Translations under genes and position numbers: made by a program
Notes under the pieces: generated by a model
Told to the model about the DNA's origin: nothing
The model's input: the letters and a program-made list of their open reading frames with translations, nothing else
Databases searched by the model: none
In this document: positions 52,820-64,000 of the stretch, piece after piece
Position numbering within the stretch: position 1 is the stretch's first letter
How the letters are laid out: every line of letters begins with the position of its first letter
Source: Epiperipatus broadwayi
Taxonomy: Eukaryota; Onychophora; Udeonychophora; Euonychophora; Peripatidae
Length of the DNA: 64,000 bases
Reading direction: 5' to 3'
NCBI GenBank assembly: GCA_028023455.1
Contig: JAQFVV010012420.1
Coordinates: forward strand, 9,009,194-9,073,193

Positions 52820-55800
52820 AAACATTATTCTGCCTAATAGAGTTTATGCCATATTTGAAGTTCTTTAGAAAAGATTTTCTCCAGAATCTTGTGTAAACTT
52901 TTAGTGCATTATCTCAATTACATATTTTCCAACACAGCTTGGTAATATTTCATGACCATAAGTTGAATTCACTAAGAGTAATCAATTAAAACAAATAAAA
53001 ACTAAATATTCCATGTCTATTAATTTTAATCAATATAAATATATAATAAACCAGAGATTAACTTCTGGTATATACATTTCACTGATAAAACCAGGTATTA
53101 TCTATTTATCTCATCAAATTTTCAATTATCCTCTGGTACAAATGTAAGTATAATTAATACTACACAAGACTAACATAACTGTTAATGCAATAATTCAAGG
53201 TCAAATGCACTTACAATACATCTACAGAAATCTTATTTAATATTTCCACAAGGAATCTTTGAGAAAAAAGTCTTATCATCTCTCAACCAATACATCTAAC
53301 ATCCATTGGGTCATTACATTTTTCTAAATTTATTTCTTTATTAAATCTCTACACAGGGAACAGATTTATCATAATTTCACATTTCTTTTTCTCAGAATAT
53401 AAGTTTCTGTTTTTGAAAATCTTCATGCCAAAAATCATTTTTATTCAACTCTAATAGTTTACCCAAATCATCATACCAACAACATAAATCTTATTTTTGT
53501 GGGTGTTTTTTTTTTTTCATGACTTTGATTTGATTGTGCCTTTTTAAAAAAAAAAAATGTAATAATTAAATATCTTACATCAGTGGATTTAATTATCAAA
53601 TACGACTTTTTCCAATAAAGGAGATATTCATCAAGACCTCATGTTGAAGGGTATTTTTTAGTATTGAGATGAATAGAGCAAATACATCAAATAATTGGGT
53701 ATGGATAAAGAATATCTACTTTCGTTATTCATTTTATAATAAAAAGCATAAATTATAAAACATCTAATCAGTAAATCAGATTATTCATTTATCCTAACTT
53801 GAACCATTTTTAGTTTATGAATGCTATCCAAATTAGGATATTTATCCAATGAATACCCAGGTTAAATTTCCCTATCTCTTTACAACAGCCCTTATGGATA
53901 GCACATCAGATACACAGATCATGAGATAATTTTTTGTTTATGTTAGTAATAATGAAAAGAGCACATGATAGCAACTCATTAAAATGGCTGATATTCATAA
54001 ATATTTATCAAATCCAAAATAAAATAAATGAATGAGAATCACCATATAAACAATAAAAAAATTTTATTACAATATAAGTAAATAAAATATAATAGAAAAT
54101 AAATAAGTAATAACACCCAAAAAAATAAAATAAATAACGTCCTAAGTTTTCCTTTGATATACCATAAATTTTTTTTAATCAAATATTTTCTTGATCTGTA
54201 ATATTATTATATCTTTTTCCAAAAAATATATATATATATAGTGAAAATGATTTATTAAGAGTTGTGAATAAAATTTAAATATTACTCTAATCATACACAC
54301 CTATAGGACAATAACTTAATTAAATTATGAAACAAAATCATATTAAACATGAATTCTGATTATCTGTAATGTGTATTTGCTTATTATCTGTGGCATATGT
54401 ATGTTGGTTTATGTTATACCTATGAACTTGGACAAAAATTTTGAATGATCGTACTTCAAATTAATATCTTATATTAATTCTTATAAACTTATACATGATG
54501 AAGTTATCTTTTGAATATTTTATATATATTTGCTTCCATAATGCTATTTAATTTATTTTAGAAGGGAACAATCTCTGCAATGCCATGAATATACTTCTCA
54601 AGGTGGTTTTATATAATATTAAAAAAATATATTTTCTTTATATTCATCTTCTAAGTAAAATATACAATTATATACATCCATAACATTATTGTGACTATTA
54701 TCTCCACTGTCATATAAATAAGATATCCATTTCTTTAAAATCATACAATAACTCTTTCTGCTTAAATTATAAACAAAACTCTGAGGTCTCAATACTCAAA
54801 TATAAAATTTAATATAACATTAGAAGTACATTCTACAATGATTAATGATGTAAATAAATTAAAATGGATAAGTAACCACCTTATAAAAAAAAAAAATCTA
54901 TCTAGTTTTATAAAAAAAAATGTATTGCACTCTAAAAATATTATTTTATGTATTTAAAAAAATTAATATTTATAAGTGAATTCTTCTTATATTTAACTTC
55001 ATTTTAAGAAATACAAACAATACACAAATACAGTGCTACTAAATGTGTGTGCTTGCTTATATTTAATTATTTCTGTTAAAGTTTATATATATTAGCAATG
55101 CATGTATAATCAATTAAAATATCTTTTAATATTTTTTTAATGTTATTCTTAAATTGAATTATTTTCCTTTTTTAAAAATTAATAACAGTAAATAAATATG
55201 AAGTGCTATCAGAATTAGAGTAAATTTAATCTTTATTTTGAAATAAAGAAAAATAATAATGTTACAGTTTATATTTTCATTATTTTTTTATATATTAACT
55301 TTCTAACCAATGCCAGATCAAATGTTTAGAAAAATTGGACTAGGGATATTTGTACAATAACTTCAATTTGAACAAATCAATAAAATGTTTTGTTACTAGA
55401 AAGAACTAATACCAAAGAATATAATGAAAGCTGGGAAAATATGATCATTTCCATTAAAAAATTTTAATAAGCAAGATTTTAACACTTTTTACTTTTATAT
55501 AGATTAACAAAAGTTAAATTTTAAACTTATATTTTGTAGGTAGGTTCATTAAATTCGTCTTGAAATTCTTAATAAAATATGACTTACTTGAAATAATACT
55601 TTACTCCAAAAGATTAAAAAATAGAAACAGTCAACTTTTATTTTTACCAACAGCTTCAGCAGTTTATTATGTATACAGGTGTTTGCTAAGAATATGTTTA
55701 TTTCTAATAAATAAAGTTAATATTTAACAATGAATATTGTAAATCAAATATTATGCAAAGGAAACTTTATTAAATTGTAGTTTATCAAAAAATAAAATTA

Positions 55801-58800
55801 ATTCATTATTATGATATACTAAATGTGATGCCTAAATTACAAACAATTCACATAGTGACAGTTACCAGCTGGGAACTTTTTCCTGTTTCGTAGAATACTT
55901 ATTAATTTCGGAAATAATCTTTCAGTTATTTATCAAAAAATAATTGAAAGAAATTAAAAATGGAATACTTATGGTAGAAAACTTTAACTCTAGGAAAGCG
56001 AGATTGAATCAGATAGTAATGAAGATCCTGCATAGAAGTGATTGTTTCACTTACAGATTTAGATGCCTTGGTCAAATGCCTGATTTTTAGGAATTGCAAC
56101 TTTATCTTCTAAGAAATCATTGGGATACTATTCAGATGAGCTTCAAGAAAGCATGACCTCAGAATCATATGGAGTGAGTACTGGGATGTCAATAGCTAAA
56201 CTCATATTTTGACCATGCAGATTGCTTTAATGTTAATTTTTTCCCATGAAATCTAAAAAAAAAGCCTAAAAATTATTTTTTAGAAGAAAAAAAAAATCAC
56301 TAAAAATTTGAATTTCTTCATAGGAAAAAAAAACTTACATATTTCGAAAAGCTAATCCACACATATAGAGTCCTTATTAATTTCATGCTAACTCAATTTG
56401 AAATTTATGACTGACGAAAATACTTCAAGGCACTGGTAGGTGATTTTAAAAGTATAAGCGATAAAGTGCATTACTTTCTTATGGCCATTTCCCCCAAGTT
56501 GTACAACTTTTTTCTTCACGTTCTTTTGGATCCAAAAGAAATGTTTCAAATGGTATCATTTCACTGATTGAAATAGTTATTGCTTTTTGCATTTTTAAAC
56601 TGACTAATTAGTAAATCAATCACGAGGAAGAGAGGCTCAATTTTTTTAGATAAGCTGTTAGTTTCTCTAGCTTTTTTGAATTTGGATGATGAGGGAGAAA
56701 AAATTTTTCCCTTTCATTTTGTTCAAAGTTTCCATGAAAAGAAGATTTTATTTTCTTATTAGTTTTGAAGACAAACTTTATGCTACTTTTTTACTATCAG
56801 TCTATTATTCTTTTTGCATTTGTCATATAATGTTCTTATATTCAATAAGGCTGTTTACTTGAATAAAATAACCTTTTTTAAAAAAAAAAAATAATTAATC
56901 AGAATTTTTTTTAAAAATTATTATCATTAATAATATATATATTTTTTATACAATAAAACAAATAAATGTGTTTTTAGTGGGTGTTTTTATTTATTTGATA
57001 CCCATATGGGCACTTCCAATTTTCTCATGAATAGGTTTCCTACCCATGAATAAGATAAAGATTGTAGTTTACTATTTTAAGAACTATTTATATAGAACAA
57101 AATTGAGTGAGTTAATTAACTTAAAAAAAAAAACTAATTTAATAGCTTATTACCTATTTTGTTTTTTACCATTTTTTTTTTATTATTCGCTTTCTTACTA
57201 CTGTCATTTTGAGAATTTCCCATAGTATTAAAAAAAATCTAGCCATATAAAAACTATACAAGACATTTCAACTTCTAATTTCATCAGCTCCATCATAATA
57301 TAAATTCATAAATTCCATAATTATGCGCATATTAATGATGTCAAAAGCTCTAACAGTTTATGAAGTAGATTTTGAATATTGAGATGCTAGAATAAACTTA
57401 TTTGTAAATACAACATATTCTTTAAAAGATGCATCATATTTCAGTCACCAAATCTAAATATGAATGACTATAATCCTATGTGCATAAGTGATACTATAAA
57501 TAATATAACCAATTCAATGTACAATTAAAATACACATAAATCGACCTAATGCAAATCTTTGATATCACTTAGTGTTAAAAAGATTTATAAATCGAAACAA
57601 GTACTTTAAATATATCTGCTACCAGAAACAAAATTACTGGAGGAAGATTGGAATTTATCAACGTTCTTTTTCAATCTGATTACAAATACCAATCCATTCA
57701 CTTGCATACAAGTTTTCAAGCCAAATCTCTGAAGTGACTGGACTTGTTAAAATTGAATCAAACATTCTGATCCTTCTCATAGCACAGATTTCTAAAGTAG
57801 AATTTCATAAAAACAAATACCTTTGCAAAATTTCATAAAAACAAAAATCTTTGTAAATGTTGCACTCTTCTTTTTAAAAAAATGATTAAGATGTGCATCA
57901 TCATAAAGGATCAATTTCAAATTTATAAGTGGTTTGTGTATCATAGAACTTCAAAGGCGAGACTTCTGGTATAGCAGCACGACTCAAAATTCTACAGAAA
58001 ATCCCTAAAATGTTTGGAAAGTATAAAATTTGAAAGGAGTATCATATTAAAGAAATATTATATAGAATCACTTTTGATTTGTTATGCTGGTGATTACCCA
58101 CTCCAAATTCACCAAATTTAGCACACTGTATAATCAAAACAGCATGGTTAAATCTTGAGCAAAATTTGTGATGACTATACCCCCAGAATACTTCAAACAA
58201 AATACTTCATCTAGCAGTTTAATTACTTGCCTAAAATGTAAAGTTATATCTCTACATGGCATATTACAATTTATGAATCCATCACATGCTAAAACTCTTT
58301 GTACAATAAATATCACTATATGACAGACAAATAACTCTGCTTTCAATCTTTTAGCTGAAATTACCTCTTTTCTCACTATAAAATCTATTCCACAAACTCT
58401 TATTTAATAATTATCATTAAAGTAAATTATCTTATAAACAAGAATATCATTTTCAACCACTATATTGTTGCCAAAAAAGATACTTCCAAAGTTACTGTCC
58501 CCCCCCCCTTTTTTTTTTTTTGGTATTTATTTAAGATCTTGAAACAGATACATAAAATTCATTTAAATATTTTTTATAGATGTTTTTATCCTTTTTAAAA
58601 AAACACTAATATAAAGACTGTCATTAAATAATTTCCATAAATACATCTGTTTCACAAATTCAATATTCCAAATTCTTTCTTAGAAAGCTACCTATGAGCA
58701 TAACTACTTTTTATTATTTAGATGTTCAACTTTTTTTTTCTTAAGTGTCATCCAATATCACAAAGCAGAATCAAATCCACAGTTAAACATCCTACTCATC

Positions 58801-58955
58801 AAATAAGTATTTAAAAATAAAACCCTGTACATAAACATTAACAGATGGCCTGCACAAGTCCTCAATATCAAAGCCACAGGATTCCTTGCTTTTTATGGAT
58901 CATGAATATACTACTTATTAGGTACTATTATAAGAAAATGTAACAAAATTTTATA
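52820..58955. other. AT-rich sequence with no recognisable gene
   Basis: About 6 kb. I find no domain, repeat family or RNA gene I can support. A stretch near 55.98-56.2 kb and the minus strand of 56.45-56.75 kb are less AT-biased but broken in all frames. The minus frame at 58134-58376 (80 residues, from MRKEVISAKRLKAELFVCH) is unassigned. A C10T12 run lies near 58.50 kb. Confidence 0.4.
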
Positions 58956-58959
58956 TATA

Positions 58960-59800
58960 TATAAATCACAGAACATTCTGGTTCAAATACATTATTCAGA
59001 ATTATTTGTAAATAGTCAGCAAATCATTTTAATAAACTTGCAAATATAATTTTACTTTTCATTTATCAATGCCCATTCATTTAGACTTGTAAAATAATTT
59101 TCATCTGACCTCCAACTATATATATAGTAAATAAATAAACAATTTCTGAAAAGGTTGAAGCTTATTACTAGCGGCAATCTTAGTTTACAAATTAATCAAG
59201 CCAGCTTAACGTTTTATATATATTTTTAATTAAATATTACAAATTTCAACAGCACATAAATAACTTTTATTTACTGCTTAAATATGTAACATTTAGAATT
59301 ATAATCATGTTACAGAATATTCTCATTCAAATATATTTCTCAGAATTATTTATAAGCAGACTCGTAGAGAATCATTTTAATAAACTTGAAAATACAATTT
59401 TACTTTTCATCAATGCCTATTCATTCAGTTACATATGATTATAATCCTAAATGTTGCAGTAAAAGTTATTTGCAAGTTGTTGAAACTAGTAATATTTACT
59501 TTAAAATAATATATGAAAGTTAAGCTGATCTGATTAATTTGTACATTAAGATCACAGCTAATAAGTTTCAGCCTTTTAAGATATCAATGTTGATTTATTT
59601 ACAGTACAAACAATTCGAGGTCAGATAATTAAGGTAATTCTTTTATCAGACTGAATGAATGGGCATTGATAAATAAAAAGTAAAATTGTATTTGCAAGTT
59701 TATTAAAATGATTTACTGTCTGCTTACAAATAATTTTGAATTACATATTTGAATGAGAATGTTCTATGATTTAAGCAGTAGTAAGTTATTTGTACTGTGG
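58960..59800. repeat. Three copies of a ~125-bp repeat, one inverted
   Basis: Plus-oriented copies at about 58960-59090 and 59308-59428, and an inverted copy at about 59650-59775. All contain AATCATTTTAATAAACTTG and TTTTACTTTTCAT...ATCAATGCC.ATTCAT. The second and third form an inverted pair with about 220 bases between. No coding capacity; unknown non-autonomous element. Confidence 0.6.
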
Positions 59801-60439
59801 AAATTATATATGTATACACACATTGCTATTTGAAGATCACCATTTGCCAATACAGATAATTGACCTAGTATGTCCCCAAACTTTTTCTTTTTGTTAAATT
59901 AGAATGCTTATAAAAAACAACTATATCACTGAAATGTAATAAATTAAGTATTGTTTCATACATAGAAAAAATATTGAAGATTACCAATATAGTAAGCATA
60001 GTTTTATTTATTGCCTGGTGGAGCAATTAAAGCCATACCAAAAATTCTAATTGATAAATGGAATAGTTTCTGAAAATTGTTTTACAGAAAAATTAATGTA
60101 TGTAATTTTGTTTTCTTTTATGAGTGTTTTCAAAAAAAAAAATGGTGGAAAAAAAAATAAGTCAATGTAAAAATTCTATGTCTACTTTTAATAAAAATAT
60201 TAAGAAAATATAAATTGTAAAAAACTTATGTAGTTTTAAGAAGAAAAAAATAGCAGAATACAAAGTTGTATATCTTTCTTTTTTATAAGAATTTAGCTTA
60301 ATGTAATACAAACGTATCGAAAATGAAATCAAAAAAGTAATAAAGTTTTTTTTTTTAAATTGAAACCACAAATATATAACAAATTTTTTTGATTTTATTG
60401 GCAATAAATAGTATGAATATTTTGAAAGAAGGGTAGAAA

Positions 60440-60785
60440 GAGTAGATTTCTACCATTTTGCTGAGAAATTTTCTATAATCTGAAATTCAGATGAGACTGT
60501 AACAGTTCTGGCGATGTATTTCTCCCAATTTCAAAATATTGGCTTCAGCCATTTGATTGCCTGCATGTGAGCTCTTCATGCAGTTGGTCGTAGAATGTTG
60601 GAATAATACATAGGCCAGATATTTTTCAGAATGGATGACTGAACCAAGCACACATTATCTCCATTGACAATGGGAATCAGTCGAGATGCCTCAGCTCGGT
60701 TCACCCTTACAAGTAGCAGACTTTCTTTTCAAACTTAACTTCCAAGATCTGTTTATCCAATCAGTGCTTTCAGATCATGAGGGTT
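60440..60785 (-). repeat. 5S rRNA-derived SINE-like repeat
   Basis: On the minus strand from about 60780 to 60685 the sequence follows the 5S rRNA internal promoter with near-correct spacing: GATCTTGGAAGTTAAG, an 18-base gap, then TACTTGTAAGGGTGAACCGAGCTGAGG, compared with the 5S GAUCUCGGAAGCUAAG and UACUUGGAUGGGAGACCGCCUGGG. About 240 bases of unrelated body follow to about 60440. 5S-headed SINEs (SINE3 type) are known in animals. The alternative is a 5S pseudogene. It is too diverged in the A box and C box to be a functional 5S gene. Confidence 0.55.
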
Positions 60786-60789
60786 TTTT

Positions 60790-63700
60790 TTATTTTTTCC
60801 CCTAACAGATCAATACCACTTTCTGTGGAAAGTCTGACTGCATTGCATTCACTTTTTCTCTTTAATAGCAAAATAAAAAATATCTTACTATTAATGTATT
60901 TATTTTCATATTATTTTATAAATCCAATAACATTCAATACATTGTATTATTGCAAAAGTACCCATCAAATTTGACATTGATACATTTTGTGAAATTATAG
61001 AAAAATGTTTCAACAAGCTTCGTCAGTTTTATCAAATAAATAAACACAGAACGCATACTATACTAGTACCCAGTTGTATCGATAAGGATGCTCAGAACTG
61101 ACAATGTCAAGATAATTTCAATATTTTCTCCATAAATGAAGCAATATTACTATTACTTTTAATTTATTAAATGTTTATAAATATTTTAAATACTCTGTTT
61201 TAATTCTTTGATCCTTTCATCAATCTAATTTATCTGCTGCCATTGTGCAGTCATTCTTTTCTAATTTCCAACTAGCCTACATTAATCTACTAGATAAAAT
61301 AATCCATATTAAAAAAATAGAAATAAAATAAGTTGTAGATATATCTTCACCATCATCAAAAACTATAGACTCAGCATCCATAGATGTATGACAACTTCTT
61401 TTCCAACTCTTTATAGTTCTATTCCTTGATCCACATTACTCTTTAATGCCATCTCTTCCATTTTCTATTGGTTCTTCCTTTTTTACTTGGGCTCTATGTA
61501 ATACCAAAAATTACAGCTTTTAATTTCAGATCATTGTTTATTCTACAGAAATAGCCAAACAATGGTAACTACCATTCTATAACTGATAAACTTTCTACTG
61601 CAAAAATGATCAACTCTTTCCATATATAAGCTTTGTCAGAATTTATTTTGGTAGATGAACTGCATGCCTAAAATCATACACTGTATTATAAAAAAAAATG
61701 AATGTATTGAAATCACATAGACACTCATATATGGAAGATTACTTGAAGAATAACAAGTATAAGAATTCTTTTTAAACAATAAAAAAATGGTTTGGATTAT
61801 ATTCTAACAATATCAAATATCTATTATTCAAAATGTATAATAATTTTAAATATGTAAGGTGGCCAATACATTATAACTTGCCTTCATATATTATCAAAGA
61901 TAAATGATTTATAAAATTAAATTATATCATTTGATCTATTTCATTTTTCAAAATAGTTTAGTAATGTATAGTCAATGCATAAATATTAAACACTGTCTTA
62001 AATTCATTTCTAATGTTGAGAATTTTTGAATAAAATGTTTAACGGTCTCTTAATTCACTCCCAGAAAGTGAATACCAGAAATAAAACTTTGATTCCCATG
62101 TCTCAAAGGAATTTATTATTCATTAACCTTAATATTATAATGCATCAGAAATATTCTAATGAACAAATTATCATCTCATTGTGATAAACAGAATTATATT
62201 TAATTTTTTTAAGTAAAAAAAGAATATGTATTAATTATTCCTTTGTATAATTTTACTATAAAAAAAAATAAATATATAAATTCCCCAAGTCAGAGAAAAG
62301 ATTAAACCTGTTATGAGAAAAAAAGTTCAGTTGCAATAGATAGTAAATAAATTCATCATATAATGATTAAACAAAATAACGAAAACACCTGTGATTTGTT
62401 TATTAATATAATGTAAGGCCAATATTTACATCAAAAATCACTTATTCTACGTGGAATAGAATTATATGACACTTGAACATCTTGATGAACAGTAAACCAT
62501 TCCTAATGGAGAAATCCTTAAGTTCTCAGAGAAATGGTGAAAGAAATATTTCTCTTTCAAAAATAGTCATAGGAGCTCAATAACATTTAAATAATAGACC
62601 ATGTGAAATGTTTAAAATTTCTCTCAAATCAATATGGGAGATAAGCTGTATGAATTGGAACACTGTCATCTTGAAAAACGAGTTATTTGGAAACAATGTT
62701 CATAACATAGAATTAGCTAGTCAAACTATTCAAATAGTATGCAGCTGCAATGCATAACACATAATAATAAACTAAATCAAAAAATACCACAAGACAGCTC
62801 AAACTGATACTCTTAATAATAATAATAATAAAAAAAGAGCAAAAATAGAAGTGATGTAATTATATTAAATTAGGCAATAAAGAAATAATAAAGACATTGA
62901 ATCATTATTACCATTAATTTTTGTAGATTAGAAAGGCAGTTTGATTACTAATGCCTTTTTTTTTTGATTGCCAGTCATAAACCATTTCAGTGGTTAAAAT
63001 AAACAAAAATTAATCCAATCAGTTCAGTCTTAAACGTTCTGTTTGCGGAGTTTATGGCAAATTGTTTAGGTAAATGAGTATTCACTTATGTGTTAATCTT
63101 TGTAATAATGTTTTTTTTTTTCTGTTGGCTACAGTCCTTCATAAATTTCCTTAATCTTTCTCAATAAGCCAGGATTTCTGACTATAGTTGATTTGTTCTT
63201 CCATCTTTAGGGAATGCAATCTTTATTCTTAATATTTGATTTTGAAACATTAAAGTTCAAAAGTTGTTGACACTGATCATTAATTAATCAAGTATTAACA
63301 ATGTCTCGTAAATTTGAGCAATTCTTATATTTTTCTTCTCAATGTTTATGAGCAGATAATAACTTCTTGCTATATAAGCCTTATAATTTCCTTTAAATTC
63401 TATCTATAAAAAAAAAATTATATTGAAAATATTTTTTAATTACATAATCAAAAATATAATGCTAATAAGACAAATCTTCCTGTTATTTTGTATAATCTCT
63501 ATACATAATCGTTTATATACCTATTTGCAAAAAAAAAAAAATGTGAAAGCATATTTTATATAAAAGTAATTTACAATTACTGAAATAATTACATGATTAA
63601 TTTTACATTTTCTAACTCCTTTCTGTCAAAAAAATAGTTATGTAAATAAAGCAAGTATTTATAGAGCAATTTAAAGAATCAGTCTTTCCTTACCTTAATG

Positions 63701-64000
63701 ACAAGGCTCTATTTCTTCATATACTTGCACGACTTGTAGATTATTACAGTTCAAGCAAAACTTGGTGTATATTAAATATTTGACAACATACAATTAAGTC
63801 CAAAACAGATTTTTATTTACAAAAAAATATTTAATAATTTTGGAGTTATTTGTATTTTGATTCAATCAAATGAACCATTTCTAAAACAAATTTCCTAACA
63901 GCAGAAAACACCTTTAAAATAAATGAATTAAAATGACTTAAAGATCCAATATTATACGGATCAAAAGTAAAAACAATATATTAGTCCATATAATTTTGTG
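60790..64000. other. AT-rich sequence, no gene seen
   Basis: Only a hammerhead-like vestige at 61007-61026 and short simple repeats. No coding-like frame of note. Confidence 0.45.
61007..61026 (-). repeat. Degenerate hammerhead-like core
   Basis: Minus strand: CTGACGA, AGCTTGTT, GAAAC. Core boxes are intact, but stem II is too short to form, so it is probably a truncated relative of the ribozymes elsewhere in the window. Confidence 0.3.

Noticed and set aside
58495-58522. C10T12 run as a functional signal
   Set aside because: Simple-sequence run without context; probably slippage.

Overview
This is an AT-rich animal (metazoan) nuclear DNA window with very low gene density and heavy repeat load. 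The evidence is one split protein-coding gene with GT-AG introns of 6 to 18 kb, several non-LTR retrotransposon families, a Penelope-like element, a decayed Ty3/Gypsy-type LTR element, and tRNA- and 5S-derived SINE-like sequences. The repertoire fits an invertebrate with a large genome; I cannot name the species.

The only gene I can identify securely is SNRNP35 (U11/U12 snRNP 35 kDa protein, minor spliceosome), on the minus strand from 49131 down to 6365 in four coding exons (49131-49015, 42958-42860, 24606-24393, 6774-6365). Together they encode about 279 residues in continuous phase. At the left edge, a plus-strand terminal coding exon (1005-1141) of an unidentified gene ends tail-to-tail with SNRNP35.

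Nearly everything else is mobile DNA, much of it in the SNRNP35 introns. Intron 3 (24392-6775) holds a minus-strand Jockey/CR1-like LINE (9.5-10.9 kb, perhaps continuing at 21.6-23.6 kb). It also holds two plus-strand copies of a CR1/L2-like LINE ('LINE-A', 14.06-21.1 kb) and many copies of a repeat of about 456 bp. Intron 2 (42859-24607) holds two foldback elements (26.3-28.2 kb), an internally deleted LTR retrotransposon (30992-33787), and a nearly full-length minus-strand LINE-A (33.93-41.0 kb) split by a Penelope-like element (36206-38723). It also holds a 300-bp near-perfect hairpin (41245-41543). Intron 1 holds a decayed RTE-type LINE (44.85-47.2 kb). Upstream of the gene lie a truncated RTE copy (51.4-52.8 kb), a 5S rRNA-derived repeat (60.4-60.8 kb), and AT-rich sequence with nothing recognisable.

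The most interesting signal is a set of self-cleaving hammerhead ribozyme (HHR) motifs. Each unit of the ~456-bp tandem repeat carries one HHR with an intact core. The youngest cluster (14924-16834) has head-to-tail units in both orientations and is flanked by a 13-bp target-site duplication in a LINE, so it looks like a retrozyme-like non-autonomous retroelement. A second, well-formed HHR of different sequence sits at the centre of the hairpin at 41.4 kb. Degenerate HHR-like cores occur in at least five other repeats. All ribozyme and mobility conclusions come from reading sequence only.
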